Assembly: GCF_030864355.1 (NCBI RefSeq) | Contig: NC_083397.1 | Span: forward strand, 806,001-870,000 | Length of the DNA stretch: 64,000 bases | Direction of reading: 5' to 3' | Source of the DNA: Cutaneotrichosporon cavernicola | Lineage: Eukaryota; Basidiomycota; Tremellomycetes; Trichosporonales; Trichosporonaceae | Shown here: piece after piece, positions 43,549 through 54,933 of the stretch | How positions within the stretch are numbered: position 1 is the stretch's first letter | How the letters are laid out: every line of letters begins with the position of its first letter | Made by a program: the position numbers and the translations under genes | The notes under the pieces: generated by a model | Database searches by the model: none | Told to the model about the DNA's origin: nothing | What the model saw: only the letters and a program-made list of their open reading frames with translations

Positions 43549-44717
43549 ATGGCGTACAACCACTACCTGCCCAAGAAGATTGACCTGACCCCGAAGCGGC
43601 ACCACGGCTTCTATGTCGTCCTCTTCATCTTTGGCATGATCCTTCCCCCCGTCGGTGAGTTGATCCCTGGCACTGGTATGGTGCTAATGGAAGCCGTGGC
43701 GCTACGGTTCGGGATCGGTAGAGACTTTTTCATCAATGTGAGTGTTGAGTCTTCCGAGATTGAGGAGGGGAAGGAGTGCCGTGCAGTAGCTGTGCGGTTG
43801 CCACTGTTGAACTGCGGCCGCCTCTACGATCTGGCCTTCTCCTCGTACCCAGACTTGGTTCGACCTCCTCGCACCTAGGCATGACATCGGCCTTTCGCGC
43901 ACCTGCGCTGCACCTCCTCGCGCTGCACCTCCTTCCAACCCCCACCCGCACCAGCCCCATCCCACCCACCCACCGGCCGCCTGCCGTCCTCTCCTATCGC
44001 CGATTCTCTCGCGCCTTCATGCTCCCTGGGCAGGGCTAACCCCAGTGCATCCTCACCCTCTGCGGGTACATCCCTGGCCACGGACACAACTTCTACATTC
44101 AGAACATCCGAAACAACACCAACAAGGCGCGCACGCCCAAGTGGGCAATTCGTTACGGCCTCGTCGACGACTCGCAGTTCCGCCGCAAGGAGGCCAAGTC
44201 ACAGTGGGCCAAGCGCTACGACGAGCGCAACCCCGAGTCTACACTCGTTGGCCAAGAACTCGCCGAGGGCGAGGAGGGTCCCAACTACACCCCAAGCAAC
44301 CCCGACGCGCCGGCCCGCCGCCGCGGTTCTGAGGGTCTCTGGGACCGCGAGGAAGAGCAATTCTACAACGACGACGACGTCGCGCCGAACCAGCGCAACT
44401 GGCATTACCCCACCAACTTTGAGGGCACGGTCGGCACTGGCGGGCGCAAGAAGAAGGGACGTGGCGGAGACAGGTGGGAGCGCACGCGCTCGGCCACCTC
44501 TGGTAGCAACGGTAGCAACGACAACTACGGCACGTACCCGCCTGGTGGAACGGCGTCTACAGACGACGACGTGCCCGAGTGGGGCCGTGACTACGGCTCG
44601 TCAAAGAGGCGCAGCTCGCGCGGGCGCAAGAACTCTGCGGGCTCTGGTTCAAGCGGGCCGTCGAGCGCGCCGAAGCGGAGCAACAACCCGGACGACGTGT
44701 TCCGGCACGAGTTCTGA
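43549..44717 (+). CDS. PMP3/SNA-family small membrane protein with long tail
   Basis: Exons 43549-43654, 43694-43737 and 44046-44717; introns 39 and 308 nt; 273 aa. The first 80 residues are a PMP3 (UPF0057) domain: a span GFYVVLFIFGMILPPV, joined over intron 1 to AVALRFGIGRDFFIN, then over intron 2 to CILTLCGYIPGHGHNFYIQN. The family affects plasma-membrane potential and salt tolerance; the longer yeast members Sna2-Sna4 traffic to the vacuole. Here a tail of about 190 hydrophilic residues follows, with acidic patches, RGSEGLWDREEEQFYNDDD and a Ser/Arg/Gly-rich end, so it resembles the SNA branch. Intron 1 ends in AAG. Intron 2 is among the longest in the window. The tail's role is not known. 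Confidence 0.85.
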
Positions 44718-45482
44718 GCGACGAGTGTGTACAGAAGCGTGAGGAGATGAAGAGAGGAAGAGGAGGAGGAGGAGAAGGAGGAGGCTTGGGTTGGATGAGA
44801 CTGCGGTGAGAGACCGCAGTCCTAGGCATCGACATCTGGTCGATCAAGTGAGGCTGGCGCAGCCTCGAAAGTACAGCGGCCGCGCGAGAATGCGTTGTCG
44901 CTGCCAAATTGCGGATTCGTCCTGTATTGCTTGCATCTTGCAGGTATGCTCGTAGATTAGTTTTGGGCCTGGCCCTTGTATGTGATGTTGGTTTTACTCT
45001 AGAGCGTTGCGCGTGCACTGTAAGAGTGGGGTCCCATTGAGATGGGCGCGAGTGAGAGTGAGGAAGTCCAAAGCAAGCACAAAGAACGGGTGTGTGGTCG
45101 GAGATAAGGCACTTACTTGTACAAGTCCCAAGCACAATGACCAGGACCAAACACAAACCGATATTGAGTCATACGCAAGCCACGCTCACTTTTAGCGCTC
45201 GCTCCTCATTTATCATCCGAGATAATGAGAATGTGAGAGAGATGTAATCCCAAAATCCCCGTTTTGCCCGTTTTTGGGTATGAAGAGTTAGGCTGGTAGC
45301 TGGTAGGCTAGCTTGGGGGGGGGGTTGGGAAGGGAAGGGAAGGGAGAGTCAATCGGGTCAGCAAATGGCACGCCGCTCCGTCTGGCCGTCTGGCCGGCTG
45401 GCCGTCTCAACCCCTGATTCTAACCATCCTCCACTCGAATTCTGACTTTTGACTTTGCATTGTTCTTCCAGCTACATCAACA
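44718..45482. other. Intergenic region between the SNA-type gene and THR1
   Basis: 765 bp. It starts with a purine-rich AGGAGG tract (about 44745-44783), then a perfect 9-bp hairpin at 44799-44821. The right part should hold the THR1 promoter and includes a G9 run near 45316. No gene seen. Confidence 0.5.
44799..44821 (+). terminator. Perfect hairpin in the 3' flank
   Basis: GACTGCGGT and ACCGCAGTC pair perfectly (9 bp) around GAGAG, about 80 bp after the stop of the SNA-type gene. It may be a 3' UTR or processing structure; eukaryotic terminators need no hairpin, so the type is tentative. Confidence 0.35.
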
Positions 45483-46880
45483 ATGCCAGAGGGGACTTAC
45501 AAGATCCACGTTCCCGCAACGTCGGCCAACATCGGCCCAGGTTTCGACGTCTGCGGCATCGCCCTCGGTCTCTCCCTCGACCTGATCGTGACTGTCCCGC
45601 CCCAGTCTTCCTCGGACGACCTGGCCCGCGACCCAGTAATCACCTATTCCGGGTTGGACTCTGCGACCGTCCCTCTGAGCCCGTACAAGAACCTCCTCAC
45701 CCGCGTTGCGCTCTATGTCCTCCGGTCTCACAACAAGGACTTTCCCCGTGGTGTCTCCATCGCAGCCCACAATGAGATCCCCTTCGGTCGCGGTCTCGGA
45801 TCCTCGGGCGCGGCTGTCATTGCAGGCGTGATGCTCGGCGACCTCCTTGGCGACCTCAACCTGTCCACCGAGCGTTTGCTGGACTTTGCACTCATGGTCG
45901 AGCGGCATCCCGACAACGTCACCGCCGCACTCGTTGGTGGGTTCGTCGGGTCGTACCTCCGCGAACTCCCCCCGAAGGACTTGGAGACGGCATCGGTGCC
46001 CCTCGCCGAGGTGTTGCCCGAGTACCCGCCCGACGCTGGACCGGACTGGGGTAAGGAACCCCCCGTTGCACCCCAGGGGATCGGACACTTTGTCCGCTTT
46101 GGCTGGGCCAAGGAGATCAAGGCTATCGCAGTCATGCCGAGGTTCGAGCTTGCTACAGCCAAGGCGCGCGGTGTGCTACCGAACGAGTACAGCCGGAAGG
46201 ATGTGGTGAGTGCGAGTGGTCCCCGCGAAGCGGAGAAGTACGGAACGCGCCGAGGACAAGCTCAGCCGGGGGCGAGGTGGGATGGCGGTGAAGGCTGGCG
46301 GACAGATCGCACGGCTGAGTGTCTTGTCGTGAATTCGGCTTCTGGCTCGATGATACCCATACGACCTACCATACTGCTTACTGCGTACACTCGCTGATAC
46401 TAGATCTTCAACCTCCAGCGCCTGGCGGTGCTTACCACCGCGCTCGCGCGCTCCCCGCCCAGCGCGGAACTAATCTACGAGGCAATGAAGGACCGTCTGC
46501 ACCAGCCGTACCGCGTGCCTCTTGTGAGTGGAGTTGGTGACTGCCGTGGGCGATTGGTTCGATTGATTCGATTGTCGGGAATCCTGTACACGTCGGCCGA
46601 CGCCGGGAGCTCGTCCCCCTTTGGTTCCCTTCTGCTTGCGCTGTGCTAACACCAGATCCCCGGCCTCGACAAGATCATCGCCCTCAGCCCAGAGTCCAAC
46701 CCCGGCCTATGCGGTATCTGCCTCTCTGGGGCAGGACCGACTATCCTCGCCCTTGCGACGGACAACCACGAGGTTATTGCGCGCGACATTGAGCGGATAT
46801 TCGCCGAGCACAACGTCGAGTGCGACTACAAGGTGCTCGACATTGACACCAAGGGGTCTTGGGTTCAGAAGCAGGCGTGA
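45483..46880 (+). CDS. THR1: Homoserine kinase
   Basis: Phosphorylates homoserine with ATP to O-phosphohomoserine, the branch to threonine. Exons 45483-46205, 46404-46523 and 46656-46880; introns 198 and 132 nt; 355 aa. GHMP-kinase motifs: KIHVPATSANIGPGFDVCGI at the N-terminus, the ATP loop EIPFGRGLGSSGAAVIAGVM, VERHPDNVTAALVGG, and the C-terminal motif GICLSGAGPTILAL. The model is clean: introns are phase 0 with CTRAC-type branch sites, and the ATG has good context (CAACAATGCC). Introns here are longer than in most neighbours and show no coding bias. Confidence 0.95.
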
Positions 46881-47484
46881 GTGGTGGCGGGGGAGGTAGT
46901 GGAGAGGAAGGGAAAGGGAGGAGAGGAGGCTGAGAAGGGACGAAGGAGAGAAGACGGAAACGGACGATGAAGGGGACACGGAGACGGCCGCGGCCACCTT
47001 TCGACCCGACGATACATCTGGACCGAGCGGGGCAAACGAGGAGGCGAGAGACGAGACGGAGCTGAACAGGTAGCGAGGAGCAGAGCTGGTCGGACTGGCT
47101 GTGGAGCTGGCTCGGGTACTAGCTGGCGAGATCAAAGGACACAGCATGGCAAGGGCAAGGCGTCAAGGCGCGGTAAGGAGTGCAAGACTGGCACCAACCG
47201 CAGGCGTGAGCGCCGTTGTCGAGGCGGATTCATAAAAACTCTCCATGATCCAAGCAGGTGTGAATAGCGACAGAGGCGGAGCTCAACTTCCGACTATGCA
47301 TGTTGTAGCGGCGCGTGGGAGGGAGCCCGTCGGGGAAAGGATTGTTGGTAGGGGCTGAAGGAGGCTGTGGCTGAATGGGAGCGAGCGTCAGCAGGATGCC
47401 TCCTCCGCCGGCATCGGCTTGCAAGCGAACGCTCAGCCTCTCTCAATGCACTGCTAAGCAAGCTGGAGTCATAGAATACATACA
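46881..47484. other. Convergent intergenic region
   Basis: 604 bp between the THR1 and prefoldin-like stops. It begins with a purine-rich stretch (about 46885-46990). No coding potential or RNA gene supported. Confidence 0.45.
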
Positions 47485-48138
47485 CTAAGTCGACTTTGCC
47501 TCACGCTCCTGCGCTTCGCGAACTGCCCCCTCGAACTGGCGTCAGCTTCTGTAGCATCCAACAAAGCTCAAGGCCCCAACGGCCTCCCCGCCCCTCTCCC
47601 ACGCAAGCGGCTCACCTGGTCGACTTGCCACATCAGCCGCTCCTCGCGACGCACGAGCGCCTCACGCTTCTTCTTCAACACCACTGCCCGACGGGAGGCA
47701 TATTCGGCCGCGGCAGGAGGCGGGAGGTCGATGTGCACGTCGAGTCCCAAGTCGAGTGTGACGGCCGTGTTGGATGGTCTGGAGTCAACTGGCTCAGGCG
47801 GGTCGCGGGCCGAATCCTCGCAGCTGTACGACAAGGCAAGGATGTGGGGAGGTTAAGCAACTCACACAACGGTATCGACCCACACGCCGGCACCGAGTTG
47901 CGCCGGCCCGGCATGTGGCTTATCGACCATCTTTTCCAGTCTGCGGGCTACTTGTTCACTTGCGTCAGCTGGACATGAAAGTAGAACTGAACACCAAGGC
48001 AGGAACGTTGGACGTTCCGCTCCACTCTACTCACTAGTCACGGATATCTCGGTCCACTTCTGCAATGTCCTCGCGCACGCGGACGATCGCAGGCATGAGC
48101 GAGTTCTGTATTTGTGCGGTATATGTTGCCGAGCTCAT
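47485..48138 (-). CDS. Prefoldin alpha-type subunit, UXT-like
   Basis: Exons 48138-48035, 47958-47866, 47823-47616 and 47535-47485; introns 76, 42 and 80 nt; 151 aa, close to human UXT (157). The coiled-coil N-helix is QIQNSLMPAIVRVREDIAEV then EQVARRLEKMVD. The beta hairpins are QLGAGVWVDTVV and TLDLGLDVHIDLPPPAAAEY. The C-terminal helix is SRRAVVLKKKREALVRREER. The pattern 'G..v.v...v.......v.lG.g..v......A..f...+...L' is that of prefoldin alpha/UXT/subunit 5. It was assembled from four short exons; intron 1 needs an AAG acceptor. Subunit 5 (GIM5) is the alternative, but UXT fits slightly better in length and spacing. Divergent from the complex I gene by 185 bp. Confidence 0.7.
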
Positions 48139-48323
48139 CGCCGCGTCTAGCTACAGGAAGGTCAAGGATGGTGGAGGGTAGCCGGATCCACCCAATTGCC
48201 ACCCAACCTCTGGCCCGTCGCCACACACCACAACGCCGCAATCCCCGTCATCCCTCCGTCCCCCCCCCCCATCCCTCACCAACCACGGCATTCATCTCAC
48301 CCCAGCACCCACCCCAACCAACA

Positions 48324-49376
48324 ATGCCAGTCAAGCAGCTCGAAGCACCGTACCCCGTCATCGACGTCGACCCCCACTTCCGGCGCGTGGTCGGGTACAT
48401 GCGCCCCAACGACTTCCTCCTCTGGGGCGGCGTTACTGCGTCGGGCCCAATCCTCATTCGGCTCTGGGAGCGCATGGACCCGACAAAGTCGACGCATGGG
48501 ATTCGGCACGCGGCACGCTTTGCCGGGTGCATGGGGTTCGCGGCGGGATTCATGCTGGCGTACCAGAACTCTTCTTGTGAGTCGCGCACGAACGAGCATA
48601 GCGAGTGGGCGGGTGGCGGGTGTGAGGGGGGGCTTCAGAGGTGGTAGGAGGAGAACAAGGTGGTCAATTGAGCGAGGTAGAGGCAAGGAAGCAATGGGAG
48701 GCACAGAAGTGGAGATCGGATGCAACTGGAACCCCGGAGGGCCCAGGTGGACTGTCTGTGGCGAGCGGACCTCCTTGTCCACAAGCCGCCTATGCGCGAC
48801 GTGATGAACGGAGAGAGGCGGCACGAGGAGCGACCGGCTATGACTCGCACCTGTGTGGGCCCACTCCCTACCACTCTCACAGCTCTAACCCCGCCAACAC
48901 ACTCTACCTCCTCCACAACTCGCTCATCTCGCTCCACTGGCCGCCGCCCTGCTCGCTCCCTCGTTTCACGCGCTCGTTCGCTCGCTAACCCCAGTCCGCT
49001 TCCTCGGCCTCAAGGAGAACAAGCGCGAGCAGGAGATGGACTTTGAGGAGCTCTCGGCACTGGCCAAGGCCGGCAAGCCGCTCTACGGAGAGACCGACCT
49101 CTCGCCTTACCTCCAGGGCATGGCTGCGCGTAACTCGACGTACTCGCAGTTCAAGCTGCAGACGATTCCTTGGTGAGTCGCTTGGAACAAGGGGCCAAGT
49201 GCGGCCAGTGGCTGTGGCTTGAGCTCTACAACACATGTAACCTGCTCTTGTTCGCTCCATGGTCCACCTTTGTCTGCTTCACTCTCAGTCCCAGACCAGC
49301 CGCTGATCCCAGGTTCAACCTCGTCAACCACAACGACCACGGCGTCGACACGTCCAAGTACTACAACTCCAAGTAG
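48324..49376 (+). CDS. NADH:ubiquinone oxidoreductase 21-kDa subunit (complex I)
   Basis: Accessory subunit of respiratory complex I, inner mitochondrial membrane. Exons 48324-48576, 48995-49172 and 49313-49376; introns 418 and 140 nt; 164 aa. The N-terminus YPVIDVDPHFRRVVGYMRPN matches the fungal 21-kDa subunit domain, followed by a hydrophobic segment (AGCMGFAAGFMLAY). After intron 1 is RFLGLKENKREQEMDFEEL, then AARNSTYSQFKLQTIPW, with the Trp codon split by intron 2, and FNLVNHNDHGVDTSKYYNSK at the end. Intron 1 is the longest in the window; it has no open frame that continues the protein. The presence of complex I agrees with an obligate aerobic basidiomycete. Confidence 0.85.
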
Positions 49377-49503
49377 CTCGCTGGCAAGAACTAGACCCAT
49401 AGGGAATGTATAACATGCATGACGGCGAGCGCGGCAGCATTAAGACGAGGCAGCAGATGAAGAGTACACACATGCATGACCGACATAGGAGCGGAAGGGA
49501 ACT

Positions 49504-51859
49504 CTACGCGACGGCATCAGCGTCCTCTACCTCGGGTGGTGGCGGAACGGCATTCTTGTCTACCGCATCGGTGCGGCAAGTCGGGCACGAGTTGCGGCCA
49601 GACGTCAGCCACTGGTCCACACACGGCATGTGGAACGCGTGCCGGCACTTGAGCACACGACAAACGTCGTCGTCCTCGTAGTCGCAAAGGCACACCTGGG
49701 GTCAGCTGTGTCTGGCTATTAGCTCACCATACACCTCTCGGTGCTCGCGTCGAGCACCTCGCCATCCTGGACGGCCTGGGTGAGCGTGTCGGCCTTGATG
49801 ACCTTGAGACCCGAAGCTTCGATCTCCTCTTGCGTGACAGTCGGCGGCTTCGCAGGGCCAAGGAGCTCCGATAGTAGCTGCAAGTCCTCAGCAGTAAGTG
49901 GGCCACCGGACACTAATGACGGGATGGACAGAACAGGGTGGGAGCGCGGATAGTTGCCACCAATAACGTAGATGAGGTAGGTGTTGAGCGGAGGTGAAGC
50001 TCTCGGCTCGCGGCGGGAAGCACCAAGGCGCTCAAGTACCCTCGAGCGCAGACTGCGGCGGGGTCGGTCAACGTCGCCCGACGAGCTTGCGGCGGCAGCA
50101 CTTGCCAGCTCCTGCTCGAGGTCGCGGTCAAAGTCGTGGTCGTCCTCAGGCAGCGAATGCGCTTCGGCCACGGGCGACGTCGCGGATGACGAGTCGGTAG
50201 CAGTCGTGCCAGCAGCGGCATCCTCCGGCACCTGGCCGTCCATGAACGGGAACGACGGGTGCGCAACGAGATCCTCCGTCGTCATGTTGGGGCTGTGAGC
50301 AATGGAGCGCACACCCACGAAGATGGACGGAACGATCGCCTCCTCCTGCTCCTCACTGAGGTTGGGCGTCGCAACCGAACCATCAACATGGACCGTGGGG
50401 AACAGGTGTGCGCGGAAGAAGTTGAGACGTCGTGGTGTGCCGTCCGCCCCGCCACTCACGCCCAGGCGCCGGACGGTGCCGGGTAAGTTCTGCCCACGCT
50501 GGCGGTGGAACGTGGGAATTGTGGGTGAAACGGGCTGTGTGGTTGCCGTAGAGATTGATGCAGGAGCAGTCGTAGTCGGAGTCGCCTCGGTGTCCAAGTC
50601 GGTTGCGGACGACGGCCCTGACGAGGCCTCTTCAACGGTGGACGGAGGGATAGCAGCTGCAGGTACCTCAGCGTCCTCGTCAACATCCTCCTCGTCGTCG
50701 CCAGCTGCGTCAGGGACAGCATACGCCCGAACAGCGTCAATGAGATCCTCCTGCAGCATGTGAAGGAAGTCCTGGAATTCGGCTGGTACGTTTGCTGCGT
50801 TCGGCGTGTCCCCAGCCACAGCCTCTGCAAAGCGTCGGTTGTCTCGCAGCACGGTGCGGAGATACTCGCCGAGTGCAGCTTCGACGCTCTGGTGGTTGCG
50901 GCTGTTGCGCTGCGGACGGAGTCGCTCGATAATCGTCTGCATGGCAGTCTGCGCGGTCGAGCGGGACGGCTGGGTCGACAGGCTCTCCGGCGATAGAAGA
51001 GTGGTAGCGGTGGCGGCGGCGGCAACGCTGTTCATCAGTATTGCACAGGGAAGTAGACTCACGTCAAGAGATTCCCGATCATACGAGCTTGCTGATCGAG
51101 GCTCGTCAAGTCAACCTGTGGGTTTGGCCCGCCGGTCTCGTCCAGGTTTGCGTGTGTCTGGGCCAGGCCTTGGATAACGAGTACCGCGCCCACCGGTATC
51201 CTTCCTTCATCTTCGGGAGGTGGAGATGCCTCGTTTGCGGGTGTGTGCGGCTGCGGACTGCTGGAGGACGGGATGGAGGTGGAGGGAGGGGAACGTTCTG
51301 GGGCTGCAAATCCCATGATGGCGCTGAGACGATGCGATAATGTGCGGGCTGGGATGGTTGCGGCTGGCGGTGCGACCGAGCTCGTGCTCGCAGCGGTGCT
51401 GACGGCGGGACTGTCGCGCCGGCGGAAGCGCGACATCAACCCCGACTGCGGTGTCCAATCGGGTCCCAGGCCGTCACGTATTGTCGACACGGACCGCAAT
51501 CTATCGGACAGCATCTCATCGGTCGCGGGTGACGCCGGTGTGTCTGGTGATGCGGGCGTGCTAATGCCGCTGCTGGGCATTGTTCTTGGGAACGGGACCG
51601 AGGGGTTCGCAGGTAGGCGTGACGGCCCGGCAACCGGTTCGGACATGTGGTCGTCGCCATCCTGCTCGTCGTCACCGTCTACCCGCCTGCGCTTGGGCCC
51701 TGGTGAGTTGAGGCTGTTCTGTGCCGAATTGGAGCGCTCGCGCTTGCTCGCATTCTGGTTCTCCTGGTCGCGGCGGAGGAAGGTGGATATGCGGCGACGG
51801 AGAGTGGGTCGGCGGTCCTCCTCTGGCTGGCGCGCGTGGTGACTCTGGTTGGCTCCCAT
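49504..51859 (-). CDS. RING-H2 finger protein, probable E3 ubiquitin ligase
   Basis: Exons 51859-51063, 51027-49728 and 49695-49504; introns 35 and 32 nt; 762 aa. The RING-H2 is at the C-terminus: CMVC split by intron 2, then DYEDDDVCRVLKCRHAFHMP, CVDQWL and CPTC, a full C3H2C3 set (from residue 698). The remaining 690 residues are Ser/Pro/Thr-rich with acidic patches and look disordered; short ordered pieces include RMIGNLLT and LNTYLIYVIGGNYPRSHPVL just before the RING. A glycine follows the N-terminal Met (MGANQSHH), a possible N-myristoylation site. No membrane span. Similar long basidiomycete RING proteins exist, but the substrate cannot be inferred. Confidence 0.87.
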
Positions 51860-53193
51860 AGCAGGAGACGATAAAGCGAAGGTGTTGCGCGGGTGGGCGC
51901 GCAGCCTCTAGTGTACGAGGCGGGCGCGGTTAGCGCAGAGGGGGAGTGGGCGTTGAAAGGATGTGGTGGTTGTATATATCAAGGAAGGCGGGCTGTGCAA
52001 AGAGAGAAGAGGTCAAAAGTGGGGTCAAGTGCGATCCGCAAGGTGGCGCTTGTTGGTCTAAACGCCGCTGGTAGTTTGTAGTTGCCACCGACCTGCGGGC
52101 TCTGCTTGGGCGTTTGAGTTTAATAGGGGTGGGTGGAGCGTGCGCGAGGTTGGAGTAATGATACAATAATTGAGTATGCGATTGTGCTGTGCAAAGTGTG
52201 AATGTTTGAGATGGAATACAACGCGAGTTTGAGTTTGGTTGATGTTGAGGAGCAATGCTGTGATGATTTGTAGATCGTAGATCAGAGAGTGTAAGACTAT
52301 GTATGGTGTGGAATAGAGAACAAGGCTAAGAGGGGTCGAATGGGGTGGCTGACTGATTCGAACCATCCTACATCCTCCCTGGATGGCATAAGATTAGAGT
52401 GGGGCAGGAACGGTCAACGACCGGTTCCCTTGCCAACCTTTCTGTTGTTCCATGCAACCTTCCTCCGACTCCTTGACACAGCGCCTCAATCCTTTGCATA
52501 CTTCCAAGTCGATATGTACTTTGTCCTATCATACAATACAGTCAACACTCACAAGCCACCATCACCACCTGTGATCACCCAGACGACCATTCCAATGACC
52601 TTGTAACGCTGTGGCGCTGTGGCGGTGGCAGTGACGGTCTCGATGCCTCATTAGACAACTAGGACCAGATACTGGTACGGAATACATACCTACTTGTAGT
52701 CGGGTTGCGGTGACGATTGTTTCTCGCTGTCAGCTTTTAGGCTGCACTGCATCATGCATCATTCAGCTTGCTTTTATCCAGAATCGCCACTATTGTGTTT
52801 TAGCTGACTTGCTCTTCTACCGTTCTACCGACTGACCGTCTGACCGTCTGCCACATTCCATGATCGGCACAATGGGCACAATTACACAATTACGCAAGCT
52901 GACGTGGCTCAAACCAAATGCCACGCGAAACAAGGCGGAGATCGTGGAGACCCCGCTCCCTCCCTTACCTTGACTTCCCCTACCCGTCCTATGCCTGCAG
53001 ATACCGCCGGCATCCGTGTTATCGGCCAGCCCCGTCGTTGTCCAGAAGCTAATACATGGTGGGCATGACAGTGTCGACCTCGTACACTGTGCAGCTGCTC
53101 AATTCAACTACTTGAATCGCAGAGCATTCTTACGTTACACCCTCACCCACTTCAGAGGCTGAGCTCTCACTCCCTCGTCCGCACTCATCTGCG
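51860..53193. promoter_or_regulatory. Large divergent intergenic region
   Basis: 1.3 kb between the RING gene start and the amidohydrolase start. From about 52130 to 52330 it is AT-richer than the flanks. A GATTCGAACCATCC at about 52356 resembles the complement of a tRNA B box but lacks the arms of a tRNA. No gene is supported. Confidence 0.45.
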
Positions 53194-54933
53194 ATGACGA
53201 CAAACCCCTCGATCCTAATCAAGAATGGCACGGTCGTAAACGGCGAGGAAGGCGCGCAGCCGTACGCCGCAGACATCCTCGTCGTCGACGGTGTCATTGA
53301 CAAAATTGGAGTGCCGGGGTTCATTACCGCCGACGCCAAGGTCATTGACGCGACGGGGCTGTACGTTTCTCCTGGCTTTATCGACATGCACGCCCACTCG
53401 GACCTCTACCTGCTCTCGCATCCAGTCCATGCTCCCAAAATCACACAGGGAGTGACTGTGAGTCCTCCCACTCGTGCTCCGATGGATTGATACCAGACCG
53501 AGGTGGTCGGACAGGACGGCATTTCCTACGCACCGGTGCAAACCACCGAGCAGATGGACGCGATCCGTGCCCAGATTGCGGGGTGGAACGGTAACCCAAG
53601 TGACGAGGAGTGTGCAACTACCCTCAAAGGAGTGGGTATGTTTGCGTGGCGTACCCTCGGCGAGTATCTCGACACGCTGGACCGGAACCGGACGGCCACA
53701 AACGTCGCGATGCTGGTCCCGCAAGGCAACCTCCGCCTGTTGGCAGTGGGACTGTACGACGACGTCGCAACCCCAGAACAGATCGCGGAACAGATTCGCC
53801 TCTTGAAGGCAGCGATGGCGGACGGCGCCGTCGGCATGTCGAGCGGCCTGACATACACGCCTGGGATGTATGCGAGCACAAGCGAGCTTGGCGCGTTGTG
53901 TCGCGCTCTGGCGGAATATCCCGGAGCTTACTATGCCCCTCACCACCGAAGCTATGGTGCTAAAGCGATCGAGGCGTACGCAGAGATGATCGGTCTCGGA
54001 GAGGAGACGGGGTGTCCTGTACACCTGACGCACGCGACCCTCAACTTTGCCGAGAACAAGGGACGGGCGCCCGAGCTACTCGCCATGGTCGACACCGCTC
54101 GCAAAAGCGCCGATATCACTCTTGACACATACCCCTACCTGCCGGGATGTACAACTCTGGCGGCACTCCTCCCGAGCTGGGCGAGCGCTGGTGGGCCAGT
54201 CGAAACACTCAAACGTCTCGAGGACGCCGTGACGCGTGAGAAGATCCGGATTGCGGTCGAGGTGACCGGCTGCGATGGGGGACATGGCATCCCAACGAAC
54301 TGGGATGAGATCGAGGTGGGTCTCCATAATCTCAAGCTGATACAGATTGGTTCGACGATTCATCCCGATTTGGACGGATGGGCCGGCCGGCGTGTGGGCG
54401 AGGTGGCGGGCAGTTTGGTTCGCGCGCCGATCGAGATCTTCTTTGAGATCCTGCGAAAAGATAAACTCGCAACTTCATGTCTCATGCACATTGGCAACGA
54501 GGAGAACGTCCAGGCCATCATGCAGCACCCGGTGCATATGGGCGGCTCAGATGCCATCCTCCACGGAAAGAGCCTGCACCCGCGCGCGTGGGGCACGTTT
54601 CCGAGGTATCTGGGTCACTATAGTCGCGATCTTGGCTTAATCCCCCTTCCCGAGATGGTGGCGCACCTCACCTCGCGACCCGCCAAGCGGCTAGGCGTGT
54701 TCCCCTCCCGCGGAGTCGTGAGGGAGGGCAGTGCGGCCGATCTCGTCCTCTTCGATCCGGCCGTTGTGAAAGACATGTCGACACACGCCGAGCCGTGTCT
54801 CCCTGCGATCGGGGTGCAATACGTGTTCGTCAACGGCGTGTGTGCTCTCGCAGAAGGCAAGCCAACCGGTGCGAGGGCGGGACATACCCTCCGCCGCCGC
54901 GCTGATGGGACGGTTACTCCCCGTGGAGTGTAG
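53194..54933 (+). CDS. N-acyl-D-amino-acid deacylase-like amidohydrolase
   Basis: Exons 53194-53457 and 53497-54933 with a 39-nt intron; 566 aa. Metal-dependent amidohydrolase of the D-aminoacylase/dihydropyrimidinase superfamily, expected to cleave N-acyl or carbamoyl groups in the cytosol. Seen: the strand-1 HxH site GFIDMHAHSDLYLLSHP (H66, H68), VGMSSGLTYTPGMYAST, CPVHLTHATLNFAENKG, and GGSDAILHG followed by HPRAWGTFPRYLGHYSRD. The C-terminal beta sandwich is GSAADLVLFDPAVV. Around the usual GNCG site of D-aminoacylases, whose Cys bridges the metals, it reads TEVVGQDGISYAP, with Asp95 in place of Cys. Substrate therefore uncertain. Few introns for its length; possible bacterial origin. Confidence 0.85.

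Noticed and set aside
52350..52375. Possible minus-strand tRNA (GGTTCGAATC on the complement)
   Set aside because: T-stem does not pair and no A box or acceptor stem was found at proper distance.
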